Assembly: GCF_011305535.1 (NCBI RefSeq)
Contig: NZ_CP049905.1
Location: 248,001-312,000, forward strand
From: Diaphorobacter sp. HDW4B
GTDB taxonomy: Bacteria > Pseudomonadota > Gammaproteobacteria > Burkholderiales > Burkholderiaceae_C
Direction: 5' to 3'
DNA: 64,000 nucleotides
Position numbers and translations under genes: made by a program. A model generated the notes under the pieces. The model was not told where the DNA came from. It did not search any database and saw nothing but the letters and a program-made list of their open reading frames with translations. Shown one piece after another: positions 1 to 9,187 of this stretch. How positions within the stretch are numbered: the stretch's first letter is position 1; each line of letters opens with the position of its first letter.

Positions 1-7
1 AGATGCC

Positions 8-553
8 ATGAACGCGTTCGCTTTGCCTGTCGCTGATACGGCGATGACTGCGCCGTCTCCGCCACTTGCCCCACATGGGGCGCGACCTACCGCCACGCCA
101 CTGACGCGCGTTTCTCTGGCCTACGTGGAGCACCGGATCAAGCTCTACCTGCGCTTTGGCGAGCCTGCGCGCACGCTGCGGCTTGACCGCTGGCGCAGCG
201 TGGCCATATTCACCCCGAACGCCATGTTCTGCCGCATCCGCTGGCACTCCAATGACTACGGAACCATTCGCTGGCAGCTCATGGTGATGCAGTCATGCAC
301 GCCTTTGGATAGCGCACAGCGCATCCCCGGCGTGCAGCCGGGTGCGCGCCTGCTGCTGCACGCGGAGGGCGAAAAAGCCGTGCGGGCCGTGCTGGAGCGC
401 ATCGACGCCATCGAGGCGCTGGGCATCGCGTCCGTCGCCGTCTCGCCCGCGTACTGGCGCACGTTGGGCAACCGGCTCGCGGCACGCTTGCCGCTGCCCG
501 AATACACCGCCGATCGGCACGCCGCCTGGTTGGCCGGGAGGGTGCTGCCATGA
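8..553 (+). CDS. DUF2840 domain-containing ICE protein
   Basis: A 181-residue protein of unknown function. I recognise it as the DUF2840 family that sits immediately upstream of traF in Tn4371-type conjugative elements. It has no signal peptide or membrane segment; the centre contains an RIRWHSNDYGT-type segment (around residues 76-86) rich in aromatic and basic residues. Its stop overlaps the start of traF by four bases (ATGA), so the two are probably translationally coupled. The window begins only 7 bases upstream, so an earlier start cannot be excluded. Family assignment is from memory of gene order and sequence character. Confidence 0.75.
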   Translation: MNAFALPVADTAMTAPSPPLAPHGARPTATPLTRVSLAYVEHRIKLYLRFGEPARTLRLDRWRSVAIFTPNAMFCRIRWHSNDYGTIRWQLMVMQSCTPLDSAQRIPGVQPGARLLLHAEGEKAVRAVLERIDAIEALGIASVAVSPAYWRTLGNRLAARLPLPEYTADRHAAWLAGRVLP

Positions 554-1125
554 CGGCCACGACAGCATCCCTTTCTCGCTCGCCTGCGCACTCACGTTTG
601 CGCGCGCGCCTCGTGCTGGCGACACTGTCCGCCTGCGGCCTCGCTGCGCTGGCCTGGACGGCGTTCGTGCACCCGCTGCCGCGCCTGGTCTACAACCCGT
701 CCGACAGCGTGGCGGTCGGGTGGTATCGCGTCGATCCGCTTGATCGCGGCACCGACTCGCTGTCCGTGGGCAGCATCGTGCTGATCCGCTTGCCTGCCGG
801 CGCTGCCGCGCTCGCTGCGCAGCGCGGCTACCTGCCGGCGCGCGTGCCGCTGCTCAAGCGCGTGGGCGCCGTCGCGCCGCAGCACGTCTGCGTGTTCGAT
901 GCGCTGGTCTGGATCGACGGTGCGCCGGTGGCCGCCGTTCGGTCTGCCGATCGGCTCGGCCGTTCGCTGCCATCCTGGCCGCAGTGCCGACGCCTTGTCT
1001 CTGGCGAACTGTTCTTGTTGAGTAGCACCAATCCGGCATCGTTCGACAGTCGGTATTTCGGGCCGGTCAGTGCATCCGCCGTGATCGGCGTGGCGTATCC
1101 GGTCTGGCTGGAGACAAGACCATGA
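550..1125 (+). CDS. traF: TraF, S26-family conjugative transfer peptidase
   Basis: A 191-residue inner-membrane serine peptidase of the type that processes or cyclises the TrbC pilin in IncP/Tn4371 transfer systems. An N-terminal membrane anchor spans about residues 20-40. The Ser-containing box NPSDSVAVGWY (49-59) is followed by the LLKRVGAV box (101-108) whose Lys103 should be the general base of the Ser/Lys dyad. The C-terminal SFDSRYFGPV box matches the conserved signal-peptidase E box. It is coupled to the DUF2840 gene upstream by an ATGA overlap. Its substrate TrbC is encoded at 33625-34026. Length fits TraF. Confidence 0.9.
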   Translation: MTATTASLSRSPAHSRLRARLVLATLSACGLAALAWTAFVHPLPRLVYNPSDSVAVGWYRVDPLDRGTDSLSVGSIVLIRLPAGAAALAAQRGYLPARVPLLKRVGAVAPQHVCVFDALVWIDGAPVAAVRSADRLGRSLPSWPQCRRLVSGELFLLSSTNPASFDSRYFGPVSASAVIGVAYPVWLETRP

Positions 1126-1727
1126 TGGCGGCCGATTTACTGCACGCAAGCGTGCACTCCATCGTGCTATCGGGTGTTTCATCGCCATGTCGCCGCGCGT
1201 GCAGTGCCCATGCATTCGCATTGCACTTTGCGCTGCACGTCGGATTGCCTTCAGCGCCGTCATCCGGTGCGCCAATCACTGGATTGCTGGCCGCCGACGC
1301 GCTGCGCGTCGCCGTGCAGCCAGTCATGCTCGCGGGTGGGTCTTTCCGGCTGCATGGGCTATGTCGCTGCGCATGGCGTGCCCGTGCCTCCGCACAGCCC
1401 TTCGTGCCGCCGTCCAACGTGCAGATGTCTTGCCTCGAACACGGTTGGCCTGTGGTCGTCGCAGTGTTCGCCAGGGCGCTGGCTGCATGTGCAGCAGCGC
1501 CACCGGGCCGCGATTGCCGGGAGCGCAAGCGGGAGGCAAATGCGGAAGGCAAGATTGAAGGGTGCGGCACCACGGTGCGCGCCAAGCCAGTCTGCACGTG
1601 GGTTTGGGGCGGCACACATCCAGGGGCGGTTGCGTGCCGCCAACAGCCCCACCGCCTTGCGGGCCTTGGGCGTACCGCGTGCCGCATTCGCCCGGGTGCG
1701 ATGGGCTTGGCTGGAGTCTCGCCATGA
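1122..1727 (+). CDS. Possible small coupled ORF between traF and the relaxase
   Basis: An open frame of 201 codons fills the gap between traF and the relaxase exactly. Its ATG overlaps the traF stop (ATGA at 1122-1125) and its TGA overlaps the relaxase ATG (ATGA at 1724-1727), which favours a real coupled gene. Against it: the predicted protein is Cys-, Ala- and Arg-rich with no recognisable domain, several other frames are open here because of the G+C bias, and I do not recognise a family. The stretch could instead be mostly non-coding and contain the transfer origin, which usually lies near relaxase genes. Confidence 0.3.
   Translation: MMAADLLHASVHSIVLSGVSSPCRRACSAHAFALHFALHVGLPSAPSSGAPITGLLAADALRVAVQPVMLAGGSFRLHGLCRCAWRARASAQPFVPPSNVQMSCLEHGWPVVVAVFARALAACAAAPPGRDCRERKREANAEGKIEGCGTTVRAKPVCTWVWGGTHPGAVACRQQPHRLAGLGRTACRIRPGAMGLAGVSP
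1141..1156. repeat. Inverted repeat downstream of traF
   Basis: TGCACGC and GCGTGCA arms (7 bp, perfect) flank a 2-base AA spacer, 16 bases after the traF stop and about 570 bases before the relaxase start. It could be a regulatory palindrome or part of an oriT. Nothing in the sequence decides between these. Confidence 0.35.
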
Positions 1728-3718
1728 GCAAGCGCAATTTCTCCGGCGAAGACGACCGTTTCCGCGTGCGGCCCGGCAAGCCGAAGCAGCGCGGCGATAC
1801 TTTCATTGCGCAGGTATTGCGCCAGACCAGCAAGGCTGCTGGCGCCACAGGTGGCAGGCGTGGAATGGGTGGCAAGGCGGGGGGCAAGACCACCGGCAAG
1901 GCCCCCGGTTCGCGCTTGGGGCGCGGTCATGTCGCGGCGCGCTTCACGGGCCAGTCGCTGACTGCCGATTCACGCCGGGCCACGGTCAAGGTACGGCTGG
2001 TGTACTTGCAGCAGGCCAGCGGCAAATCCACTATTCAGCACCTGCGTTACATCGAGCGCGAAGGCGTGGATCGTCAGGGCGGACAAGGCCGGGCCTATGG
2101 CGCCATCACCGACGAGGCGGATACAGCCGCTTTCGAGGAACGCGGTCGGGGCGACCGCCACCAGTTTCGCTTCATCGTCTCGCCAGAGGATGCGGAACAG
2201 CTCGAAGACCTGCGCACCTACACCCGCCACCTGATGGCCCGCATGGAGGCCGACCTGGGCACCCGGCTGGACTGGGTGGCGGTGGATCACTGGAACACCG
2301 ACAACCCGCACACCCATGTCGTGCTGCGCGGCAAGGACGATACGGGCAAAGACCTCATCATCTCGCAGGAGTACATCACCCGCGGGATGCGCGAGCGGGC
2401 GATGGAACTGGCGACCGAATGGCTGGGGCCGCGCACCGAGCTGGAGATCCAGCGCACCCTGGCCCGCGAGGTGGAGCAGGAGCGGTGGACTTCACTGGAT
2501 CGAACCTTGCAACAGGAATCGGTGGATGGCCTGGTGAAGAGCGAGCGCTTCAACGATCCCAAGCTGCAACGACAACGCCTGCTGTTGGTCGGGCGGCTGC
2601 AACGGCTTCAGCGCATGGGCCTGGCGACCGAAACCCAGCCCGGCACCTGGGCCGTGCATACCGAGGCCGAGCCGACCCTGCGGGCCATGGGCGAGCGTGG
2701 CGACATCATCCGTACCATGCAGCGCGCGATGGGCGGCAAACAGCGTGACCTGGCTGTGTTCCAACCGGGTGAGGAAGGCCGCACCACGATTGGCCGGGTT
2801 GCCGGCAAGGGGCTGGCCGACGAACTGTACGACCGAGGTTATCTGGTGGTCGATGGCATCGACGGCAAGGCACACTACGTGGCGCTGCCGCCCAGGACGG
2901 AACTGGGGCAGTACCCGGTGGGTGCGGTGGTCGAGGTCAAGGGCTTCGCTGACATACGGGTAGCGGACAAGACCATCGCCGCGCTGGCCACCGATGGCCT
3001 GTACCGCACCGACCATCACCTCGCCATCGCGCAGGGGCAGGCCCACCAGGTCGAGCGCGATCCACAGGAGGTTGTCGCCGCCCATGTCCGCCGGCTTGAA
3101 GCCCTGCGCCGTGCTGGCATCGTGGAGCGCGTAGCCGAGGGGTTGTGGAAGGTGCCAAACGACCTGCCCGAACGTGGCCGCCAGTACGACGCGCAGCGCC
3201 TGGGTGGCGTGGCCGTGGAGCTGAAATCCCATCTGCCCATCGAGCGGCAGGCCCGCGTCATCGGCGCCACCTGGCTGGATCAGCAGTTGATCGGCGGCGG
3301 CAAGGGGCTGGGCGACCTGGGCTTTGGCAGCGAGGTCAAGGACACATTACAGAAGCGCGCCGACTTCCTGGCAGCGCAAGGGCTGGCCGAGCGGCGCGGG
3401 CAGCGTGTGATCCTGGCGCGCAACCTGCTGGGCACGCTGCGCAGCCGGGAACTGGCGCAGGCCGCCAAGGACATTGCCGCCGATACCGGCTTGGAGCATC
3501 GGCCTGTGGGCGACGGCCAGCGTGTGGCCGGTATCTACCGGCGCACCGTCATGCTCGCCAGCGGGCGTTACGCGATGCTTGATGACGGCAAGGGGTTCAG
3601 CCTGGTGCCGTGGAAGCCGGTGATCGAACAGCGATTGGGGCAACGGCTTGCCGCGACGGTACGCGGTGGTGGCGTGTCTTGGGAAATTGGGCGGCAGCGT
3701 GGGCCAGCAATCTCATGA
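1724..3718 (+). CDS. DUF3363/VirD2-like relaxase of the ICE
   Basis: A 664-residue relaxase that would nick the ICE at oriT and pilot the strand through the TraG/Trb secretion system. The metal-binding three-histidine motif is clear: HWNTDNPHTH at residues 189-198. The N-terminus is basic and Gly-rich (residues 12-70); the long C-terminal half is the DUF3363 region. The start ATG at 1724 is preceded by GGAG (1712-1715); longer open frames upstream lack this context. It ends naturally in a GRQRGPAIS-type tail, so the gene is intact although an IS66 remnant begins about 80 bases later. In related elements a traR LysR gene and traG follow directly; here they are displaced by cargo. Confidence 0.9.
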   Translation: MSKRNFSGEDDRFRVRPGKPKQRGDTFIAQVLRQTSKAAGATGGRRGMGGKAGGKTTGKAPGSRLGRGHVAARFTGQSLTADSRRATVKVRLVYLQQASGKSTIQHLRYIEREGVDRQGGQGRAYGAITDEADTAAFEERGRGDRHQFRFIVSPEDAEQLEDLRTYTRHLMARMEADLGTRLDWVAVDHWNTDNPHTHVVLRGKDDTGKDLIISQEYITRGMRERAMELATEWLGPRTELEIQRTLAREVEQERWTSLDRTLQQESVDGLVKSERFNDPKLQRQRLLLVGRLQRLQRMGLATETQPGTWAVHTEAEPTLRAMGERGDIIRTMQRAMGGKQRDLAVFQPGEEGRTTIGRVAGKGLADELYDRGYLVVDGIDGKAHYVALPPRTELGQYPVGAVVEVKGFADIRVADKTIAALATDGLYRTDHHLAIAQGQAHQVERDPQEVVAAHVRRLEALRRAGIVERVAEGLWKVPNDLPERGRQYDAQRLGGVAVELKSHLPIERQARVIGATWLDQQLIGGGKGLGDLGFGSEVKDTLQKRADFLAAQGLAERRGQRVILARNLLGTLRSRELAQAAKDIAADTGLEHRPVGDGQRVAGIYRRTVMLASGRYAMLDDGKGFSLVPWKPVIEQRLGQRLAATVRGGGVSWEIGRQRGPAIS

Positions 3719-3796
3719 GTACGCGGTTCATTCAAGTAATCAGCAATTCAACAGCAATATGCCCCTCTCTGCTTGACTTAGAGCACGCTCGAACCA

Positions 3797-4486
3797 GTGT
3801 ATGCATCCGGCAAAGGCATCCCCACCGCGGGCCTGCTCGCGCATGTGCTGGTGGCCAAGTACGCAGACCATCTGCCGCTCAACCGTCAGGAAAGTATCTT
3901 TGGACGGGCGGGTCTGGCGATTCCTCACTCCACGCTGGCACAGTGGGTCGGCATCTGCGGCGTGCGCCTGCAACCGCTGGTCGATGCGCTGAAGGAAGAG
4001 ATGCTCAAGAGCGCAGTCCTTCACGCTGACGAGACACCGGTGCAGATGCTCCAACCCGGCAAGGGCAGCACGCATCGGGCTTACCTCTGGGCTTACGCGA
4101 ACACCACGTTCGACGACATGAAGGCGGTGATCTACGACTTCTGCGAATCCCGCGCTGGAGAGCATGCACGCAAGTTCCTCGGCAACTGGACAGGCAGCTT
4201 AGTCTGCGACGACTTCAGTGGCTACAAGCAAAGCTTTACGCAAGGCGGCATCACGGAAGCGGGATGTCTGGCCCACGCACGTCGCAAATTCTTCGACCTG
4301 CATGCAGCCAACAAAAGCCAGCTCGCTGAGTTTGCGCTCACGCAGATCGACAAGGTCTACGAGATCGAGCGACAGGCCAAAGAGCTCAGCATCGAAGATC
4401 GATTGGCAATGAGGCACAAGCACAGCGACAGGCGCATGTTGACTCTAACCCGTTATCCAACTTTCAGCTACGTCAACGACCGCTGA
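3797..4486 (+). pseudogene. IS66-family transposase remnant
   Basis: The translated frame matches the central catalytic part of IS66 TnpC: KGIPTAGLLAHVLVAKYADH near the start, the HADETP and VCDDFSGY aspartate motifs, and a CLAHARRKF block. The N-terminal zinc-finger/coiled-coil part is missing (an in-frame TAG lies at 3779-3781). The C-terminal part with the third catalytic acidic residue is missing; after about 4430 the sequence no longer resembles IS66. No tnpA/tnpB genes or terminal repeats were found. The fragment lies between the relaxase and the low-G+C catabolic operon and marks an old insertion boundary. From 4487 to 4640 I see no gene. Confidence 0.85.
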
Positions 4487-4640
4487 CAAGCAGTTCCTTC
4501 ACTTGCATCGTTGCAATCACACGCAGACTTCTCCAAGCAGAATTTGGTGAGTGCAGCTCCAACGATACACCAGGCATTACAGCAAGCCGGACTAAAGGAC
4601 CTGCCCTTCGTGATTGAAGGGCATCTCTCAAAACGGGGAA

Positions 4641-5315
4641 TCAATAGGTAGCACGCCCTCCCGAGATGTCATAAACAGCGCCCGTGGAAAAAGCGAGTTC
4701 ATTGGAGGACAGCCAAGCCACCAACGCAGCAACCTCTTGTGCCGTACCCATGCGGCCCATTGGAATTTTTGATAGCGACCTTGCCTTGTTCTCATCAGAC
4801 ATATCGGAAATGATATCGGTCTCAATCAAACCGGGTGCGATGGCATTCACAAGAACTCCCGACCGAGCAAGCTCTTTTCCGAGAGACTTAGTTAGGGCTA
4901 TGACGCCGCCTTTACTCGCTGAATAAGCACCTTGATTCTGGTTCCCTTCTTTGCCTGCAATGCTTGCTAGGTTCACGATTCGGCCCCAGCCATTGCGTGC
5001 CATGGAGCGCACCGCTCCGCGGCACATGTAGAACGTTCCGGATAGATTGATGTCGATGGTTCGCTGCCATGCTTCCGAGTCCGTTTCGGCTACGGGAGTG
5101 CTCGGGCCCGCAATACCTGCACTATTGACGAGCACATCGACACTGCCGATCCGATCAAAGAACGCATCTACCGCAGCGCTTGAGCTGACGTCAACATAAG
5201 CGTCAACATCGCCAGAAATGTCGATCCTTATGACTCTCAACCTTTCAGCAGTAAGTCGCTCAGCCACAGCGAAGCCAATTCCTTTCCCTGCGCCGGTAAC
5301 GATTGCCGTTTTCAT
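4641..5315 (-). CDS. SDR-family oxidoreductase (FabG-like)
   Basis: A 224-residue classical short-chain dehydrogenase/reductase. It has the GAGKGIG nucleotide-binding loop at the N-terminus, an NSAG motif, and the YSASKGG active-site Tyr/Lys after a Ser-containing strand. NAIAPGLIETD follows, and the C-terminal SGGRATY is where SDRs usually close over substrate. It should interconvert an alcohol and a ketone with NAD(P)H; the substrate is unknown. It is the last gene of a minus-strand operon, starting 1 base beyond the stop of the preceding SDR. At 224 residues it is a little short for the family but complete. Confidence 0.88.
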   Translation of the reverse strand: MKTAIVTGAGKGIGFAVAERLTAERLRVIRIDISGDVDAYVDVSSSAAVDAFFDRIGSVDVLVNSAGIAGPSTPVAETDSEAWQRTIDINLSGTFYMCRGAVRSMARNGWGRIVNLASIAGKEGNQNQGAYSASKGGVIALTKSLGKELARSGVLVNAIAPGLIETDIISDMSDENKARSLSKIPMGRMGTAQEVAALVAWLSSNELAFSTGAVYDISGGRATY

Positions 5316-5316
5316 A

Positions 5317-6129
5317 TTAAAGATTGCCTGTCATTTTGCCAATGCGCCAGTAAATGCCACCGCCCGTCATTCCACCATCTACAGGAATATCTGCCGCAGT
5401 AATAAATGACGAATCAGGCCCGAGGAGAAAAATCACAGCTCCCGCAATCTCAGTTGATGCCGCTCCCCTTGAGAGCAATGTAGCCTGACGGTTGCCTTCG
5501 TGGAAGGTCTTGGCTTGCTCAGCGTTATGCACAGCATTGGCCTTGTGAATCATTGCTGTCTCGACAAGGCCTGGGCATACAGTGTTGACTCGGATGTTGC
5601 GATCAGCCAGTTCCTGTGCTGCAGCGCGCGTCAATCCACGCAATGCCCACTTGCTTGCCGTGTACGCCGCACTGAAGTAGCCCGTTAATCCCGCTGTTGA
5701 GGATATGTTGACAATGGCACCACCGCTTGCCATCAGGGGGGACAAATAATGGATCGCAAAAAAAGCTCCATCCAGATTGACGCCAAGTACGCGGCGCCAC
5801 TCTTCGGGATCGGTCTGGCCAACAGTCTTGCGCAGAGTAATCCCTGCGTTGTTGACTAGGCCGTGGATTTGCGTACCACTACTTTGGAGCTCAGCAGCCA
5901 GCGTAGCCCAAGCAGAGGAGTTTGCAACGTCCAAGCTTCTCAGGTTCAGTCGGCCTGAATCACTCGCACCATGGTCTTTCAGCTCGTTCCAGACAGGCAG
6001 GTCGGTTGCTGCAATGTCGATCGCCAGCACATTAGCCCCGAGGTCATACAGCGCCTTGGCTTCGGCGGCACCTTGTCCTTGTGCCGCGCCGGTCACTACG
6101 AAGGTCTTGTTCTGCCAAAATTTATGCAT
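5317..6129 (-). CDS. SDR-family oxidoreductase
   Basis: A 270-residue classical SDR with the GAAQGQG cofactor loop, NNAG, an NISS strand and the YTASK catalytic Tyr/Lys, followed by NTVCPGLVETAM. I chose the ATG at 6129 because GGAGG lies 8 bases upstream; this start overlaps the stop of the upstream SDR by 8 bases, while an earlier ATG (6147) has no such site. The glycine-rich C-terminal part (DGGMTGGGIYW) is typical. It probably catalyses an alcohol/ketone step in the same pathway as its two SDR neighbours; the substrate is unknown. Confidence 0.88.
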   Translation of the reverse strand: MHKFWQNKTFVVTGAAQGQGAAEAKALYDLGANVLAIDIAATDLPVWNELKDHGASDSGRLNLRSLDVANSSAWATLAAELQSSGTQIHGLVNNAGITLRKTVGQTDPEEWRRVLGVNLDGAFFAIHYLSPLMASGGAIVNISSTAGLTGYFSAAYTASKWALRGLTRAAAQELADRNIRVNTVCPGLVETAMIHKANAVHNAEQAKTFHEGNRQATLLSRGAASTEIAGAVIFLLGPDSSFITAADIPVDGGMTGGGIYWRIGKMTGNL

Positions 6130-6853
6130 GAATGATGCCTCCATCAATGGTCAAGGTATGGCCGGTGACAAAGGAAGACATAGGGCTTACTAGATAGAGC
6201 ACCCCCATAGCAATCTCCTCCGGCTCGCCAAGGCGCCCCAGGGGAGTTTTCCCTAAGTACTCGGCTTTGAGTGCTGCGTCGTCGTGCATCCAGCCGCTCA
6301 TACGCGTGTTTATGTAGCCGGGAGCTATGGCATTGACTCGGACCCCTATCGGGCCGAACTCGACAGCCAAGCATTTGGTGGCGTGATGCACACCTGCCTT
6401 TGCCGAGGCGTAGTCGATGCAATTGGGACGCGCTTTCAGACCGGCATAGCTGGTCAAGTTCACAATGGCTCCCCCACCCGAGTTCTGCATGATCTGCGCT
6501 GCAGCTTGGCTGGCAAAGACGGCGGAACGCAGGTTCACGTCGAGAGAAAGGTTCCACGCTTGCTCGGTGAGATCTAAGGCGGTAGAGCGTTGCAACATGC
6601 CGGCATTGTTCACCCAGATGTGTAGTCCACCGCATTGCTGCAGAACCTCCTGAGCAACCTGCTGTATAGCGGCAGTGTCTGTGACATCTAGCTGGAGGAA
6701 GTCGGGGTGAGGTTCTTGAGGTGCCGTCAAATCCGTGGCAAACACACGCGCTCCATGTGCGCGCAGTGTGGAGACAACGGCTGCACCAATACCGCCGTTC
6801 GCTCCCGTCACTACAGCAATCTTTCCGGAAAGGTCAATGGGGTTGTTGATCAT
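6122..6853 (-). CDS. SDR-family oxidoreductase
   Basis: A 243-residue classical SDR: GANGGIG cofactor loop, NNAGM, catalytic YASAKAG after LTSYAG, then NAIAPGYINTRM and a C-terminal TIDGGIIHA. An Asp after the second strand (ATDLT) suggests a preference for NAD(H), by general SDR rules. It is the first of three tandem SDR genes in this operon. Three different SDRs in one operon suggest several successive or stereospecific alcohol oxidations on a cyclic or branched substrate, which is inference. Confidence 0.88.
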   Translation of the reverse strand: MINNPIDLSGKIAVVTGANGGIGAAVVSTLRAHGARVFATDLTAPQEPHPDFLQLDVTDTAAIQQVAQEVLQQCGGLHIWVNNAGMLQRSTALDLTEQAWNLSLDVNLRSAVFASQAAAQIMQNSGGGAIVNLTSYAGLKARPNCIDYASAKAGVHHATKCLAVEFGPIGVRVNAIAPGYINTRMSGWMHDDAALKAEYLGKTPLGRLGEPEEIAMGVLYLVSPMSSFVTGHTLTIDGGIIHA

Positions 6854-6902
6854 TTCTTTTGCGAATCCAATAGATAAATCGTCACGTTGCTATAACGTGT
6901 AC

Positions 6903-8192
6903 TCACTTCTTCCAACTAGCGCTGACTTCCGCCAGATCCAGACCTGCAGTTTCACGAATCGTCAATCCGGCAACCACCGCCAGCAGGCCCAAAAACATCA
7001 CATAGCCCACATAAACACCCTCGTATCCACTGCCTGCCAGATATGCATTCAGATAGGGTGCAGTACCACCAAAGACGGCTACCGATAAGGACGACACAAA
7101 GCCAACGCCTTGGGCGCGCGCTTGCGTAGGTACCTGTTCAGACAACACGGCTGGAAAGATGGAAGCCAGCAGAGACCATGCCCCGAGACCGAGAACCTGC
7201 GCCATAAACAGCGTGTGGGGTTCTGTATTCACCATCACAGAGACGGGGTATGTCAGGACGATGACGCCAAGCCCCCAGAGAGTCACCATCGGCTTGCGAC
7301 CAAATCGGTCTGACATCCAGCCGCAAACCGGGAGCCAGAAGATACAGAGTACTTGAGCTGCCAAGCTGGCCCAGTAAGCGCGAGAGGGGTCCATGCCGCC
7401 GGCGATTGCTGTTGAAGGAGCGAACGTCACCCACGTGTAGTAAGCGACATTTGAAGCTGCTGCAAGCATGACAATGTTTCGTGCAACTGCCCACATCTCA
7501 CGGGCAGACAGCCGAGGTGCCGGCACAGTGCTATCTTTCTTTTCCTCGAAGACATGAGACTCTTCGGCGCTGCGTCGCAACACTAATGCGTAAAGGCCCA
7601 GTATCCCGCCGATACCGAAGCCGATGCGCCAACCATAGGCATTCATTCCATCTGCCCCCAAAACGGAGGTCAGTGCTGCAGCAACGCCTGTGGCAGCCAT
7701 CACGCCAATCGTCACACTGACAAAAACAGAACTAGACCACAAGCCACGCCGTTCTTTTGGTGCAATTTCGGCAATATAGGTATAGGAGACGCCTGTTTCT
7801 CCACCATGTGCAAGGCCCTGAAGCAGACGAAAAAAGAGGAGCAAGACAGAGGCCAAGACACCCACATCCTGATAGGCTGGGATCAGCGCGATGCCAATAC
7901 TACTTAATGCCAGCAGCAGCATGGTGACCACCATCGTCACCTTGCGCCCAAGCCGGTCACCAAATCGCCCAAAAAGCCACCCTCCGGCTGGCCTGGCAAC
8001 AAATCCAACTGCAAACACAGCGAGTGTTGAAAGAAGGGCAGAGCGGGGGTCGGTCTTATCAAACAGATTCCGGGCCAAGTACACCGAGAAGGTGCCATAG
8101 AGGGTCCAGTCAAACCATTCCAGCATGTTTCCAATGGCAGCGGCACGTAAGGATTTCAGCTTGCCTGCCAGCGTGTTTGTTGTCTCATTCAT
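6903..8192 (-). CDS. MHS-type MFS transporter
   Basis: A 429-residue permease of the metabolite:H+ symporter branch of the major facilitator superfamily. It has about 12 hydrophobic segments, the NMLEWFDWTLYGTF start typical of KgtP/ProP-like symporters, and the loop 2-3 signature GWLFGRFGDRLGRK, repeated weakly as DRFGRKP in the second half. It should import an organic acid or a zwitterionic compound for the pathway encoded around it. I chose the ATG at 8192; a GTG three codons upstream (8201), with GAGAAG before it, is an alternative. It lies between the hydrolase and SDR genes of one operon. Confidence 0.87.
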   Translation of the reverse strand: MNETTNTLAGKLKSLRAAAIGNMLEWFDWTLYGTFSVYLARNLFDKTDPRSALLSTLAVFAVGFVARPAGGWLFGRFGDRLGRKVTMVVTMLLLALSSIGIALIPAYQDVGVLASVLLLFFRLLQGLAHGGETGVSYTYIAEIAPKERRGLWSSSVFVSVTIGVMAATGVAAALTSVLGADGMNAYGWRIGFGIGGILGLYALVLRRSAEESHVFEEKKDSTVPAPRLSAREMWAVARNIVMLAAASNVAYYTWVTFAPSTAIAGGMDPSRAYWASLAAQVLCIFWLPVCGWMSDRFGRKPMVTLWGLGVIVLTYPVSVMVNTEPHTLFMAQVLGLGAWSLLASIFPAVLSEQVPTQARAQGVGFVSSLSVAVFGGTAPYLNAYLAGSGYEGVYVGYVMFLGLLAVVAGLTIRETAGLDLAEVSASWKK

Positions 8193-8227
8193 GTTATTCA
8201 CTTAGCTTCTCTAAAAAAAGGAAGTAC

Positions 8228-9130
8228 TTAGCCAAGGTGTTCCTCAAACCAGTCAGCTGCAGCCTTGCTCGTCTGGTCAAAGTGCTCCTGATAGACGGTG
8301 TAATGCCCCCCCTCGACCTCAAGGAGCTTCTTGGTGGTCTGCAGAGCCGCAAAAGCCTCCCGTTGAAGCCGATGCGGCGTGGTGATATCGTGGTTGGCAA
8401 TAATCATCAGCACCGGGGTACGAGTGATTCGATATAGATAAGCACCAGGCTCGTAGTGCCGAGCAAGCTCGATGGATGCCAAAGTGGTGAAGTTCTTCCA
8501 CTCCGGGCAGCGCTTTCTCTGCACTGTCATGTAGTCATGAGAGGCACTGTCTGGATAGCTGACTGGTTCTGCTGGATCAGCACTGACAGTCTTTTGAATT
8601 GTCCAGTCGGCCCCGGCAAACACTCCTTCACGATCTGCGATGAATGCTTTCCACTGCTCGTCCCATGCCTTGGGTGTCATGCGCCCCATGGCCGCGCGCC
8701 AGCCACTGATCGTTGGGACTTGAGAGACAACGCACGCGATGCGAGAGTCCATCGCTGCCACGCTCAGTGCATGGCCGCCTCCATAACTAGATCCCCAGAT
8801 GCCGATGCGCATGCCATCGATTTCCGGCAGACTGCGCACAAAACTTACAGCTGCACGGAAATCTTCAATTTGGCGGTTCGGGTCAAGATGCTGCCGCGGT
8901 AGGCCTTCACTCTTCCCCAGGTTTCGGTAGTCAAACGTGAGTGCTGCAATGCCGCGAGCGACGATTGCCTTTGCGTAGTCCTCCAGGTCTCCTCCTGCAA
9001 CCATGCCCCAGCCATGACCGAGCACCACGCATGGCAAGGGGCCCGTATCTTTACGTTCAGGCAGATAAAGGGAGCCGCGAATCTTCTCGCTGCCGACTTG
9101 ATAACTAACTTGCTGACTTGTCCATGTCAT
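8228..9130 (-). CDS. Alpha/beta hydrolase
   Basis: A 300-residue serine hydrolase of the alpha/beta fold. The oxyanion region is GHGWG and the nucleophile elbow is GSSYGG. A late Asp occurs in IIANHDITTP and the probable catalytic His in GGHYTVYQ. No signal peptide, so it is cytoplasmic. The start at 9130 is preceded by AGGAAG six bases upstream; longer frames are possible but lack a ribosome site. It is the promoter-proximal gene of the minus-strand operon and probably opens an ester or lactone, or cleaves an acyl bond, before the SDR steps; the substrate is inferred only from context. Confidence 0.85.
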   Translation of the reverse strand: MTWTSQQVSYQVGSEKIRGSLYLPERKDTGPLPCVVLGHGWGMVAGGDLEDYAKAIVARGIAALTFDYRNLGKSEGLPRQHLDPNRQIEDFRAAVSFVRSLPEIDGMRIGIWGSSYGGGHALSVAAMDSRIACVVSQVPTISGWRAAMGRMTPKAWDEQWKAFIADREGVFAGADWTIQKTVSADPAEPVSYPDSASHDYMTVQRKRCPEWKNFTTLASIELARHYEPGAYLYRITRTPVLMIIANHDITTPHRLQREAFAALQTTKKLLEVEGGHYTVYQEHFDQTSKAAADWFEEHLG

Positions 9131-9187
9131 CCGTCTTCCTTTCGTTCTTGGTGTTGTCGCTGCGACGAACTTTAGAAGCACCAGTTC

